From NCBI RefSeq assembly GCF_014138285.1, contig NZ_JACGXN010000011.1:62001-126000 (forward strand): 64,000 bases of DNA. Direction: 5' to 3'. Each line of letters starts with the position of its first letter. Position 1 is the first letter of the stretch. The notes under the pieces were generated by a model, which saw only the letters and a program-made list of their open reading frames with translations, had not been told where the DNA came from and ran no database searches. Origin of the DNA: Phyllobacterium myrsinacearum (lineage in GTDB: Bacteria > Pseudomonadota > Alphaproteobacteria > Rhizobiales > Rhizobiaceae). The translations under genes were made by a program, and so were the position numbers. Below, in pieces: positions 26,443 through 36,360 of this stretch.

Positions 26443-27984
26443 ATGCGTGATTTGTCCAAGATTTATGATGTTATGATTGCCGGTGCAGGTCCTGTAGGCC
26501 TGTTTCTCGCCTGTGAGTTGCGCCTTGCTGATCTCTCGGTGTTGGTGCTGGAGCAGGCCGAAGACCCGCAGTCCCCCTTAAAAGGGCTTCCCTTCGGGAT
26601 GCGCGGCCTGTCTGCGCCCACTATTGAAGCCCTGTACCGTCGTGGCTTGCTGGACGACATCACGCCGCCGCAACACGCGAAAGGTTCATCGGGCGACAGC
26701 AGTGCTACGACTGCCGCGCACTGGATGCAACAGCCGCGCCGTCCGGGCGGCCATTTCGCCGGCATCCAGTTCTTTCACGACAATATCGACACCTCGAAGT
26801 GGCCGTATCGCCTTCCGAGTCCGGCTACCACCAACTTGGCCACCAGCATGCAGCATATCGAATCTGTCCTTGCCGCTCGCGCGAGCGCGATGGGGGTAGG
26901 GGTCAGGCGCGGCCTTGGTGTGGAAGCCTTCGACCAGTTGGATGACGAGGTGATTATTCGTGCGGGTGTTGAGACCTTTCGCGGACGCTGGCTCGTTGGA
27001 TGCGATGGTGGCCGCAGCACCGTGCGCAAGGCTGGCGGCTTTGAGTTCGTCGGTACCGAACCCGAGTTCACCGGCTATTCCGTTGAAGTCGAAATGGCTG
27101 ATCCGGATAAGCTTGTCCCAGGCCGGCATTATACGCCGACAGGCATGTACACTTATCAAAAGCCCGGGACCATTGCGATTGTCGATTTCGACGGAGGCGC
27201 TTTTCACCGGACCCAACCGGTTACACTTGAGCACGTGCAGACCGTATTGCGCCATATCTCCGGCACCGATGTCACTTTGACGGCGCTCCAGCTTGCTACC
27301 ACGTGGACGGACCGCGCCTACCAGGCGACGGTTTATCGCAACGGGCGGGTGCTGCTTGCCGGCGATGCCGCACACATTCATTCCCCTCTGGGTGGCCAGG
27401 GGTTGAACCTCGGGCTCGGCGACGCGATGAATCTTGGATGGAAGCTGGCAGCTACTGTCCGTGCCGACGCGCCGGACGGTCTGCTCGATAGCTATTTTGC
27501 CGAACGGCATCCGGTGGGATCGCAGATACTTGACTGGTCGCGGGCCCAGGTGGCACTCATGCGGCCAAGCCGGAGTTCGCGCGCGCTTGAAGCGATCATC
27601 CGTGATCTTATCGAGACACGCGACGGGGCGACATACTTTTCCGAGCGGATCTGGGGCGTGTCTCTGCGCTATGATCTTGGCGGCAGTCACCCGCTGGTCG
27701 GCCGCAGTAGTCCCGACTTCGAGCTGGCGGACGGGACGAAGCTCGGAGACTATCTCAGAAACGGGACGGGCATTTTACTGGACTTCGACCCTGGTGCACC
27801 GCTTCAGGGGCTTGCAAACCGCTGGAATGGCCGGATCTTGTACGTTGCAAGTGATGTCAAGGATAGGCTTGGCTTGAGCGCCGTGCTGGTGCGCCCCGAT
27901 GGCATCGTCGCCTGGGTCAGTGAGGCTGCTCCGAACCAGGAGGAAGTTGTACAGGCTGCATCGCGATGGTTCGGCAAAGTTTAG
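26443..27984 (+). CDS. FAD-dependent aromatic monooxygenase (PheA/TfdB family)
   Basis: A 513-residue class A flavoprotein hydroxylase. The N-terminal FAD motif IAGAGPVGLFLACELR begins near residue 13. The DG motif is in WLVGCDGGRSTVRKAGGF, and the FAD ribityl motif GDAAHIHSPLGGQGLNLG is near residue 306. A C-terminal thioredoxin-like domain (about 425-513) is typical of the phenol hydroxylase and rifampicin monooxygenase branch. The substrate is unknown. The ribosome-binding site is weak. The gene stands between the Tct cluster and the peptide operon with no clear operon partner. Confidence 0.87.
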   Translation: MRDLSKIYDVMIAGAGPVGLFLACELRLADLSVLVLEQAEDPQSPLKGLPFGMRGLSAPTIEALYRRGLLDDITPPQHAKGSSGDSSATTAAHWMQQPRRPGGHFAGIQFFHDNIDTSKWPYRLPSPATTNLATSMQHIESVLAARASAMGVGVRRGLGVEAFDQLDDEVIIRAGVETFRGRWLVGCDGGRSTVRKAGGFEFVGTEPEFTGYSVEVEMADPDKLVPGRHYTPTGMYTYQKPGTIAIVDFDGGAFHRTQPVTLEHVQTVLRHISGTDVTLTALQLATTWTDRAYQATVYRNGRVLLAGDAAHIHSPLGGQGLNLGLGDAMNLGWKLAATVRADAPDGLLDSYFAERHPVGSQILDWSRAQVALMRPSRSSRALEAIIRDLIETRDGATYFSERIWGVSLRYDLGGSHPLVGRSSPDFELADGTKLGDYLRNGTGILLDFDPGAPLQGLANRWNGRILYVASDVKDRLGLSAVLVRPDGIVAWVSEAAPNQEEVVQAASRWFGKV

Positions 27985-28171
27985 AAATACGTGAAGAGCG
28001 AAATATCACCCGGGAGTTGACGAAAGTGAGAGTTGGCATCGGGGTGAACTCTACCATCTGCAACAGGACCGTCCAACGATGGTCACGCAGCCAAAGCGTG
28101 TGAACGTTGCCATGGTCGCTCGGTCCGCGATTTCGCCTATTGCCTGAACCCATTCCTAAAAGTGCGTTGAC

Positions 28172-28204
28172 CTCACAACTATTCCATTTTGGAATAGTTG
28201 TGAG
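28172..28204. repeat. Perfect 15-3-15 inverted repeat
   Basis: CTCACAACTATTCCA (28172-28186), TTT, then TGGAATAGTTGTGAG (28190-28204), with no mismatch. It lies in the 350-base gap between the FAD monooxygenase and the proline iminopeptidase gene. No T-run follows on either strand and the arms are AT-rich, so an operator for the peptide operon is more likely than a terminator. Apart from this palindrome the gap 27985-28335 holds no recognisable gene. Confidence 0.6.
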
Positions 28205-28335
28205 AAATTATGCATTGGATTTTTTCGGACTCATCCATTCAGATGTCTAGAAAATAGGCTCGCGTAAAATATAGGCATTATATCTGCGCCCAGTCCCGCG
28301 AGCATATTCAGGTTTCAAGCATTCTGGGGATCGGC

Positions 28336-29304
28336 ATGGATTCTGCCGCGGACAAAGTTGATCGTACCAACGCGGCCTGCTTGTATAGGTTGCAGGTCGA
28401 TGATCTGCACAATCTGTATATCGAGGAACATGGAAACCCAAAGGGGGTGCCCGTGATTTTTCTGCACGGCGGGCCGGGCGCGGGACTGAATGTCAAGCAC
28501 GCGGCAACATTCGATCACGACGTCTTTCGGGTCATTCTGTTCGACCAGAGGGGTTCAGGTAAATCCACGCCACATGCCAGTATCGAAAGGAACACCACGC
28601 AGGATCTGATCGCCGATATTGAGAAAATTCGCGTGCATCTTGAGATCGATACCTGGATTGTGGCGGGTGGGTCGTGGGGAAGCTGTCTTGCATTGGCCTA
28701 CGGGCAGAGTTTCCCGCAACGCTGCCTCGGCTTCCGGTTAAACGGTATCTTTCTCGCTGCACCACACGAGATTGAGTGGTGGTTTCAGGGAAGCCGCACG
28801 ATCTTCCCTGATTATTGGGAAGAGTTTGCGGCTCCTGTGGCCGTTGAAAGACGCCATGCCCTGTTGCCCGCCTATTACGAATGGCTTACCTGCGGCGACA
28901 GCAAGACCGAACTTGATGCCGCGATCCGTTTGCGAACTTTTTCAGGCTTCACGCAGACTTTTCATCCAGATCCCGAGCATGTCCGCTCACTCACGCATCC
29001 TCAGGCCGCGCTGGCCGTCTCGCGATTGTTTACACATTACTGCATAAACGGTGCCTTCATGGCCGAGAAGCAACTCATACGCAATATCGATTCCATCCGG
29101 CATCTGCCATGCGAAATCGTCCAGGGCCGTTATGACACCGTGACACCCATGTCGGCGGCATGGGCGCTTAAAACGGCATGGCCCGAGGCTGGGTTTAAAG
29201 TTGTGACTGACGCCAATCATCAATCGACGGTCGAACCCATGGTCACAGCGCTTAGGCAGGCCACTGATCGTCTTGCAGAAAAATTGGCGAGGAGCGCAGC
29301 GTGA
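28336..29304 (+). CDS. pip: Proline iminopeptidase (alpha/beta hydrolase, S33)
   Basis: A 322-residue serine peptidase that removes N-terminal proline. The oxyanion motif HGGPGAGL and the DQRGSGKSTPH block are diagnostic. The nucleophile is Ser113 in GGSWGS. The acid Asp is in GRYDTVTP and the catalytic His in DANHQST. It has no signal peptide, so it is cytosolic. It heads a peptide-use operon and overlaps the next gene by 4 bases (GTGA), fitting hydrolysis of proline-containing peptides brought in by the Dpp-type importer downstream. Confidence 0.92.
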   Translation: MDSAADKVDRTNAACLYRLQVDDLHNLYIEEHGNPKGVPVIFLHGGPGAGLNVKHAATFDHDVFRVILFDQRGSGKSTPHASIERNTTQDLIADIEKIRVHLEIDTWIVAGGSWGSCLALAYGQSFPQRCLGFRLNGIFLAAPHEIEWWFQGSRTIFPDYWEEFAAPVAVERRHALLPAYYEWLTCGDSKTELDAAIRLRTFSGFTQTFHPDPEHVRSLTHPQAALAVSRLFTHYCINGAFMAEKQLIRNIDSIRHLPCEIVQGRYDTVTPMSAAWALKTAWPEAGFKVVTDANHQSTVEPMVTALRQATDRLAEKLARSAA

Positions 29305-31127
29305 CAACAGCAATACTTCATTCCGTTGAGCCGGAACCATCTTTCATATCGATTACCCGTTATTTCGATATCCTTTCATCGAAATCGCCGGCTCTATCAT
29401 TCGACGGGCAGTTGATGGCCTATCTGAGCGATGAAAGCGGATTCAATCAGATCTGGGTTAAGTCGTTGTCCGGTGGCTTGGCGCGGCAGCTCACGCATAT
29501 GGCCGAGCCGGTTGGTGCACTTTCCTTCAGTCCAGTCAGCCGGAACATGCTTTTCACAGTGGATTCCGGCGGCGACGAGCGTCATCAACTCTGGTTGCTG
29601 AAAGAAGGATCAGACACGCCGGTCGCGCTGACCACGGATCCAACGGTCGTCAACGTCTGGGGAAGTTGGTCTCCGGATGGACTGCGAATTGCCTATGGCT
29701 CAAATGCCCGTGACCGCCGACATATCGACCTATATGTGATGGACATGGCAACGCTCACGCCGCGTATGGTGCTTCAGGCAGACCGGTACCGCGAGCCGTT
29801 GGCGTTCTTGCCCGATAATAAACATTTGCTGGTTCGCGATTCCCGTCGTTCGATGCGCGATCAGGACCTCTATCTGCTGAACCTTGAAACCGGAACGTAT
29901 GAGCCTTTGCTTCCGCACAGAGGGTATTCACGCTATTTGGCGCCGAAAATGGCGGCCGATGGTTTCTTTCTCATTACCGATCAGGACAGCGAGTTCCAGG
30001 GTGTCGCCTTCTACTCCATTCCACGCGCCGCGCTTGAGTGGTGTATCCGGCTGGAAGGGCGGGATATAGAGGCGATAGCTCTTTCTTCCGACAAGACGAA
30101 GCTTGCATATGTCGCCAATACAGATGGTTGGAGCAGTATACACATCCATGATCTGGGTACCCAGGCTGAAACCCACGTTGAAGGGCATCCACCCGGTGTT
30201 GTCGATGGGATTGTTTGGAGTAAGGATAGTGCCAGTCTTGTCTTTTCGCTTGAAGGGGCATCCACGCCACCTGACATTTGGCGTTACGAGTGTGCGGCGA
30301 AGAGCTTTAGCAATCTGACACGTCGCGAACAATTCAACATCGATGTGTCAAACTTTGTTGAACCGGTGGCAAAGCGCACAACAAGTTTCGATGGCGCTGA
30401 AGTGCCGTTCCTCGTCTATCTCCCGGCCGGTCCCTCACCGGAAGCCGGTTATCCTGCGGTCATCATTGTGCATGGTGGACCAGAGGCGCAGTGGATTCCG
30501 ACATTTCGTGCCGACATCCAATACCTGTTGGCGCAAGGCGTTATGGTGGTTGCTCCCAATGTTCGCGGCAGCACGGGCTATGGTAAAGTCTGGTGTCACC
30601 TTGATGACCGAGAATTGCGAATGGACAGTGTTGCCGATCTGAAGGCGGTGCGTCTTTGGGTGCGGGAATTCGGAAAGGCCGACGATAGCCGCGTTGCGGT
30701 GTTCGGCCGTTCCTATGGCGGGTTCATGGTACTTTCCGCCATGACTGAATACCCTGATCTGTGGAAGTGCGGGATCGAGTTCTACGGCATCGCCAATTTC
30801 AAGACATTGTTGCAAACGACCGGCCCATGGCGAAGCTATTTGCGTGCGGCAGAGTATGGCGACGTCGAAACAATGCCGGCCGAGCTGGAACGTTTTTCCC
30901 CAATCAACAGCATTGGCAACATCAGTGCTCCGCTGATGGTTGTGCAAGGGATGGATGATCCACGCGTGCCGCCGGGCGAAAGCGAGATGGTTTATTCCTG
31001 CCTGCGCGGACTGGGACGTCCTGTCACATACCTGCGCATCCCGCATGCGGGACACGGGTTCAGCCGGATTGAACACAAGCATGAGGTCTTCTGCGCACTG
31101 GCCGATTTCATCGAACAGTATCTGTGA
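29301..31127 (+). CDS. S9-family prolyl oligopeptidase/acylaminoacyl-peptidase
   Basis: A 608-residue cytosolic serine peptidase. An N-terminal beta-propeller covers about residues 25-350, with repeated SPDG-like blades. The C-terminal alpha/beta-hydrolase domain has Ser471 in FGRSYGGFM, an Asp in GMDDPRVP and a His in PHAGHGF. The GTG start at 29301 overlaps the proline iminopeptidase stop. The enzyme likely cleaves imported oligopeptides to shorter ones that Pip and the M20 enzyme finish. Confidence 0.92.
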   Translation: MTTAILHSVEPEPSFISITRYFDILSSKSPALSFDGQLMAYLSDESGFNQIWVKSLSGGLARQLTHMAEPVGALSFSPVSRNMLFTVDSGGDERHQLWLLKEGSDTPVALTTDPTVVNVWGSWSPDGLRIAYGSNARDRRHIDLYVMDMATLTPRMVLQADRYREPLAFLPDNKHLLVRDSRRSMRDQDLYLLNLETGTYEPLLPHRGYSRYLAPKMAADGFFLITDQDSEFQGVAFYSIPRAALEWCIRLEGRDIEAIALSSDKTKLAYVANTDGWSSIHIHDLGTQAETHVEGHPPGVVDGIVWSKDSASLVFSLEGASTPPDIWRYECAAKSFSNLTRREQFNIDVSNFVEPVAKRTTSFDGAEVPFLVYLPAGPSPEAGYPAVIIVHGGPEAQWIPTFRADIQYLLAQGVMVVAPNVRGSTGYGKVWCHLDDRELRMDSVADLKAVRLWVREFGKADDSRVAVFGRSYGGFMVLSAMTEYPDLWKCGIEFYGIANFKTLLQTTGPWRSYLRAAEYGDVETMPAELERFSPINSIGNISAPLMVVQGMDDPRVPPGESEMVYSCLRGLGRPVTYLRIPHAGHGFSRIEHKHEVFCALADFIEQYL

Positions 31128-31172
31128 AGCCTTGAAGATGGCGCGACATCAATATTTGAAGCGAGGAAAGCG

Positions 31173-32600
31173 ATGAAAAATTCTGAGATTGTATGGGACC
31201 TGGTTGATACCAAGAAGGCCATTTTTGAAGCTTTGAGCGATCGCATATGGGGCATGCCAGAGATTGCCTACACCGAGTATCGTTCGGTTGCCGAACACAC
31301 TGCCATGCTCAAGCAACAGGGCTTCCGCGTGACCGAGAATGTGGCTGGCATTCCTACCGCTGTCATGGGAGAGGCGGGAGAGAGAGGCCCGATCATCGCT
31401 ATTCTGGGAGAGTATGACGCTCTTCCAGGCTTGAGCCAGGAAGCCGGTGTTGCTGAACCACGCCCGGTTCCCGGTAATGGCCATGGCCATGGGTGTGGTC
31501 ACAATCTACTCGGGTCGGCTGCAATGCTTGCCGCAACGGCAATCAAAGACTGGCTTGCAGAGACAGGAACGCCGGGCCGCGTCCGCTATTATGGTTGTCC
31601 TGCAGAAGAAGGCGGTGCGGCAAAATCATTTATGGCCCGTGAAGGGGCTTTCAACAATGTAGATATCGCGATCACCTGGCATCCAGCCTCCTTCACGGAA
31701 GTGGCGCGTGCACACTCTCTGGCCAATACACGCATGGATTTCAAGTTCACGGGACGAGCTTCCCATGCATCAGCCGCGCCACATCTTGGACGCAGCGCGC
31801 TCGATGCGGTCGAACTGATGAATGTTGGCGTCAACTATATGCGCGAACACATGCCGTCCGACGCGCGCATCCATTATGCCATGCTTGATTCCGGCGGTAT
31901 CGCGCCAAATGTTGTGCAGGCCACCGCTGCCGTGCGTTATGCAATCCGTGCACGCGATCTTTCGGGAATGCTTGCCTTGAACGAGCGTGTCAAGAAAATC
32001 GCTGAAGGTGCCGCGCTGATGACCGAAACCAAGGTTTCTATCAGCATCATGAGCGCGGTTTCCAACCTTCTGCCAAATCGGCCCTTGGAAGAGGCGATGC
32101 AGCGTAACATTGAACGGCTTGGCCCTGTTCCCTTTGATGATGCCGATAAAGCTTTTGCCGCGAAAATTCAGGCAACTTTGAGCGACAACGATATCGATAA
32201 TGACTATGCCCGGGTCGGTGTTGCAAGGAGGGCGAATACACCGCTTTGCGATTTCATCGTTCCGCTGGACGTACGCGGCGAACCTATGGTTGGTTCCACC
32301 GATGTTGGCGATGTGAGCTGGGTCATGCCCACTGTTCAGGCACATGCCACCACTCACGCAATCGGCACGCCGGGGCATTCCTGGCAGATTACATCTCAAG
32401 GCAAAATGGCAGCGGCCCACAAAGGCATGGTCTACGTCGCGAAAGTCATGGCTGCCACCGCGCTTGACCTGATCAACGACGAAACCCTGATGGCGCGAGC
32501 GAAGAAAGACCATCAGGACCGCCTTGGCAAGACACCCTATGTCTGTCCCATCCCTGCCGATGTGAAGCCGCCCCTGCAACCAAAACAAGACGCTGCCTGA
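31173..32600 (+). CDS. M20-family amidohydrolase (AbgB-like)
   Basis: A 475-residue metallo-amidohydrolase. Metal-site motifs include ILGEYDALPG, NGHGHGCGHN and PAEEGGAAKSFM. The later dimerisation domain carries FKFTGRASHASAAPHLGRSALDAVEL. The long form with these motifs resembles aminobenzoyl-glutamate hydrolase subunit B and related amino-acyl or dipeptide deacylases. GAGGAAAG precedes the ATG. It is cytosolic and sits in the peptide operon, so a dipeptide or N-acyl amino acid substrate is inferred. Confidence 0.88.
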   Translation: MKNSEIVWDLVDTKKAIFEALSDRIWGMPEIAYTEYRSVAEHTAMLKQQGFRVTENVAGIPTAVMGEAGERGPIIAILGEYDALPGLSQEAGVAEPRPVPGNGHGHGCGHNLLGSAAMLAATAIKDWLAETGTPGRVRYYGCPAEEGGAAKSFMAREGAFNNVDIAITWHPASFTEVARAHSLANTRMDFKFTGRASHASAAPHLGRSALDAVELMNVGVNYMREHMPSDARIHYAMLDSGGIAPNVVQATAAVRYAIRARDLSGMLALNERVKKIAEGAALMTETKVSISIMSAVSNLLPNRPLEEAMQRNIERLGPVPFDDADKAFAAKIQATLSDNDIDNDYARVGVARRANTPLCDFIVPLDVRGEPMVGSTDVGDVSWVMPTVQAHATTHAIGTPGHSWQITSQGKMAAAHKGMVYVAKVMAATALDLINDETLMARAKKDHQDRLGKTPYVCPIPADVKPPLQPKQDAA

Positions 32601-32698
32601 GGGGAAGCAATGCACCGATCCGGTTGCGGATATCGCTATCCGGATCGGTATTTCCAACCTGCTCCAATCATAAAAATCAAATTCCAGAGGGATCCGAA

Positions 32699-34336
32699 AT
32701 GAGCAAATTGAGAAATGGAAAGACTTTTCGACGATTGAGGAGAACACTGACCGCGACCATCGCAGGGGCTGCCATTGGGCTTGCCGCCCTACCGTTGGCT
32801 GGACGGGCCGCGACACCGGGTTCGGCGCTTGTCATGGCGTGGAACATTGACGCCATCAGCACGTTTGATCCGGCTCAGGTTGGTGAAGTGGTTACCAATG
32901 AACTGATTCAGAACACCTGCGATTCCCTCGTGGATTTTGACCCGTCTGACGAGTCGAAGGTCGTGCCGGGTCTGGCGAAAACCTGGGATGTATCGCAGGA
33001 CCGGCAACAGATCACTTTTCATCTCAATGCGGGTCTCACCCTGCCTTCGGGTAACCCGGCAACAGCGCATGAACTTGCATGGTCGATGCAGCGCGTCGTC
33101 ACGCTTGGATTCGGGAATGCCGCGACCCTTACCGAATACGGTTTCAATAAGGAGAATGTGAAAGAGCGCATCGTTGCGACTGACGACAATACGCTGGTCA
33201 TGAAACTGGATAAACCTTATCCGACGAACCTCATCCTGCAGGCGATCGGCGCCAATCGCGTGTCTGGCCTGATGGACATGAAGCTCCTCATGGAAAAGCA
33301 GGTGAACGGTGATCTTGGAAATAAGTATCTCGCCACCAATACAGCCTGTGTCGGTCCTTACAGACTTGCCCAATGGAATGCCGGCGAGTCGATCGTGCTA
33401 CAGGCAAATGACAATTATTGGGGTGAAAAGCCGAAGCTTCAACGCATTCTGATCCGTCACGTTGCCGAGCCTGGCACACAGCGTTTGCTGTTGACCCAAG
33501 GCGACGTCGACATAGCGCGCGATCTTTCGCCTGACGATCTGGCCGACCTTGACGGAAAGCCTGGCATAGAAATCAAAAAGGTGTTGAAGCCGCAACTGTT
33601 CTTCTGGGTTTTCAATGCCGCAGATCCGGTTTTTAAAGACGAGAAGGTGCGTCTCGCCATGCGTTACCTTATCGACTATGACGGCCTGGCCAAATCGGTA
33701 ATGCCTTATCTGGGTGTACCGCGCGCAAGTTTCGCCCAGATCGGCGCCATCGGTGCTCTTGACGAGAAGGAAGGTCAGCCTTTCTCTCTCGATCTCGACA
33801 AAGCCAAACAGCTGCTGACTGAAGCCGGCTATCCAAATGGCTTCGAGAGCAATGTTCTCTTCGGAACACTGCCGCACTCGGCGCCGATTGCTCAAAGTAT
33901 TCAACAGAATGCGGCTAAGGTCGGCGTGAAGCTCAATCTTGAACGGATGGCCAATGCTCAGCTTTTCAGCCGCATCCGTGGACGCGAATTCAAGAGCGGC
34001 ATGTTGGCATGGCAGACAGGTGTGCCCGATGCACATGGCAACGCGTCGCGTCTGGTCTACAACCCCGATAACCGTGCCGAAGCCAAGCTGACCCAAATTC
34101 CGGCATGGAGGGCATCGTTCCAGAATGAAGATTTCAATGCCCGCGTTCAGCAAGCATTGCTGGAAGGTGACCCCGAAAAGCGTAACCAGCTCTATTTTAG
34201 TCTGCAAAAGGATGTGATGGAAAAGGGACCCATGGCGGTCATGTTCCAGATGTATAACATCATAGGCGCAAGCGACAAGGTTAAGGACTGGTCGTGGAAC
34301 GGCTTTCGCGTCTACTACAGTTCAGCCCATAAATAG
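32699..34336 (+). CDS. Peptide/nickel ABC transporter substrate-binding protein (DppA/OppA type)
   Basis: A 545-residue family 5 solute-binding protein. The leader has RRLRRTLTATIAGAAIGLAALPLAGRA, cleaved near residue 37, which could be read by Sec or Tat. Family features are LADLDGKPGIEI and EKVRLAMRYLIDYDGL. ATG 32699 follows GAGGGATC; the upstream in-frame ATG at 32624 would bury the signal peptide. It is the binding protein of the complete five-gene importer that follows. Confidence 0.9.
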   Translation: MSKLRNGKTFRRLRRTLTATIAGAAIGLAALPLAGRAATPGSALVMAWNIDAISTFDPAQVGEVVTNELIQNTCDSLVDFDPSDESKVVPGLAKTWDVSQDRQQITFHLNAGLTLPSGNPATAHELAWSMQRVVTLGFGNAATLTEYGFNKENVKERIVATDDNTLVMKLDKPYPTNLILQAIGANRVSGLMDMKLLMEKQVNGDLGNKYLATNTACVGPYRLAQWNAGESIVLQANDNYWGEKPKLQRILIRHVAEPGTQRLLLTQGDVDIARDLSPDDLADLDGKPGIEIKKVLKPQLFFWVFNAADPVFKDEKVRLAMRYLIDYDGLAKSVMPYLGVPRASFAQIGAIGALDEKEGQPFSLDLDKAKQLLTEAGYPNGFESNVLFGTLPHSAPIAQSIQQNAAKVGVKLNLERMANAQLFSRIRGREFKSGMLAWQTGVPDAHGNASRLVYNPDNRAEAKLTQIPAWRASFQNEDFNARVQQALLEGDPEKRNQLYFSLQKDVMEKGPMAVMFQMYNIIGASDKVKDWSWNGFRVYYSSAHK

Positions 34337-34348
34337 GGGGCGCGACCA

Positions 34349-35419
34349 ATGGTGGACATTACACAAACAGCGCCCCGCGCGATTGCGGGGACGCGACGGA
34401 AACTGCTGCCGTCCTGGGTCACATTCGCCGGGAAAACGCTTCTTTCTGTCTGCGTTACCCTTCTAGGGCTGGCAGCCCTGACCTTTTTCATTGGCCGGCT
34501 TTTGCCAATCGATCCTGTTGTTGCCATTCTTGGAGATAATTCAACGCAGGAAGCTTATGACAACATGGTTCGCCAGCTCGGGCTGGATAAACCTCTTTGG
34601 TATCAGTTCGGCGTGTATATCAAAGGCATTCTGTCTTTAGATCTCGGACAGGCTCTGACAACCGGGAAGCCGGTTATCGACGATATCGCCCGGGTTTTTC
34701 CGGCGACGCTGGAGCTGGCAAGCGTGGCTATCGTTATCGGCACAGGGCTGGGAATCCCCGCAGGGGTTCTGGCTGCGATGTACCGCAATTCCTGGATTGA
34801 TCACACGATACGGTTCATTGGGCTTCTCGGTTACTCCGCTCCCAATTTCTGGCTGGGCCTGATGGGGCTTGTACTTTTCTATGCGGGGCTGGGATGGATC
34901 GGCGGGCCTGGCCGCATCGATCTCATTTATGAATTCGATATCCAACCGGTCACCGGTTTCTACCTGCTCGATACTGCAATGGCAGGCAATTGGGACGTCT
35001 TCCGCAATGTCTTCAGCCACATCATCCTGCCTGCATCGATTCTGGGGTTTGGCGCGCTTGCCTATATCAGCCGCATGACCCGCAGCTTCATGATCGAGCA
35101 GCTCAGCCAGGAATATATCGTAGCCGCGCGTGTGAAGGGTCTGTCATGGCACAGGACAGTGTGGGGACACGCCTTTCGCAATATCGCCGTACAGGTTGTG
35201 ACGGTCGTTGCACTTTCTTATGCCTTCCTGCTTGAAGGCGCCGTCCTTACGGAAACGGTGTTCGCATGGCCCGGGTTTGGCCGTTATCTCACCAATGCAC
35301 TGTTGGCGGGAGATATGAATGCTGTCGTTGGCTGTACACTGCTGGTCGGTGTGATTTTCGTCAGCCTCAATCTGCTCTGCGATCTTCTTTATCGCATCTG
35401 CGATCCTCGAACCCGGTGA
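34349..35419 (+). CDS. Peptide ABC transporter permease (DppB type)
   Basis: A 356-residue permease with six main hydrophobic segments. It begins with a longer than usual cytoplasmic N-terminus. The DppB hallmarks are LPIDPVVAILGDNSTQEAYDNM and the EAA-type loop FMIEQLSQEYIVAARVKGLS. It forms the channel with the DppC-type protein encoded 8 bp downstream. Confidence 0.92.
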   Translation: MVDITQTAPRAIAGTRRKLLPSWVTFAGKTLLSVCVTLLGLAALTFFIGRLLPIDPVVAILGDNSTQEAYDNMVRQLGLDKPLWYQFGVYIKGILSLDLGQALTTGKPVIDDIARVFPATLELASVAIVIGTGLGIPAGVLAAMYRNSWIDHTIRFIGLLGYSAPNFWLGLMGLVLFYAGLGWIGGPGRIDLIYEFDIQPVTGFYLLDTAMAGNWDVFRNVFSHIILPASILGFGALAYISRMTRSFMIEQLSQEYIVAARVKGLSWHRTVWGHAFRNIAVQVVTVVALSYAFLLEGAVLTETVFAWPGFGRYLTNALLAGDMNAVVGCTLLVGVIFVSLNLLCDLLYRICDPRTR

Positions 35420-35427
35420 GAACAATC

Positions 35428-36360
35428 ATGACAGACAAGATCATCGATAATTCCGCTCCTTTGCCGACGACCATTGGCGAATGGCTTCGCGCACCTGTGC
35501 CGACCTCACCGTTCCAGGCTCGCACACAGCAACTTTGGCTGAAATGGTGGCGGTTGCGGTCCAATGCGTCAGCTCTCTTCGGCCTTTGCGTCATTCTGGC
35601 AATCCTCGCTGTAGCTATATTTGCCCCTTTGCTCGCGACGCATGACATCTTCGAACAGAACCTTGCCCAACGTCTCATGCGCCCGTCAGCCATTCATTGG
35701 CTGGGTACTGACGAACTCGGCCGCGACATATACAGCCGTTTGCTCTTTGGCGCGCGTATCACGCTTTATATCGCTTGTCTGACAGCCATCATTGTTGCCC
35801 CGATTGGCCTGCTGATAGGCACGAGTGCCGGTTACATCGGCGGCTGGGTTGATATCGTTCTGATGCGTATCGTTGATATATTTCTGGCTTTTCCAAGCCT
35901 CATTCTGGCGCTTGCTTTCGTAGCGGCGCTGGGGCCGGGCATCCAGAATGCCATCATCGCTATTTCGCTGGCTTCATGGCCGCCAATTGCCCGTCTCGCC
36001 CGCGCCGAAACCTTGACTATTCGCAAGTCCGATTACATCTCGGCGATCCGGCTTCAGGGCGCCTCGCCGTTGCGTATCATTCTTGGACATATCGTGCCGA
36101 TGTGCATGTCCTCGGTCGTTGTGCGGGTAACGCTCAATATGGCAGCGATTATTCTGACTGCTGCGGGGCTCGGCTTTCTTGGATTGGGTGCTCAGCCCCC
36201 CAGCCCGGAGTGGGGTACCATGCTTTCCTCGGGTCGGGAGTTCATGCTGACGAACTGGTGGATTGCCGCCATACCTGGTTGTGCAATTCTCCTGACCAGC
36301 CTTGCCTTCAATCTGCTTGGCGACGGCTTGCGCGATGTACTGGATCCCCGCAATGGCTGA
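35428..36360 (+). CDS. Peptide ABC transporter permease (DppC type)
   Basis: A 310-residue permease. It has the N-terminal oligopeptide-permease TM extension and the motif HWLGTDELGRDIYSRLLFGARI. The EAA-like loop IRKSDYISAIRLQGASPLRIILGHI lies near residue 210. ATG 35428 is preceded by GGTGAG; the open frame upstream lies inside the DppB gene. Its stop overlaps the DppD-type gene start at 36353. Confidence 0.92.
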   Translation: MTDKIIDNSAPLPTTIGEWLRAPVPTSPFQARTQQLWLKWWRLRSNASALFGLCVILAILAVAIFAPLLATHDIFEQNLAQRLMRPSAIHWLGTDELGRDIYSRLLFGARITLYIACLTAIIVAPIGLLIGTSAGYIGGWVDIVLMRIVDIFLAFPSLILALAFVAALGPGIQNAIIAISLASWPPIARLARAETLTIRKSDYISAIRLQGASPLRIILGHIVPMCMSSVVVRVTLNMAAIILTAAGLGFLGLGAQPPSPEWGTMLSSGREFMLTNWWIAAIPGCAILLTSLAFNLLGDGLRDVLDPRNG

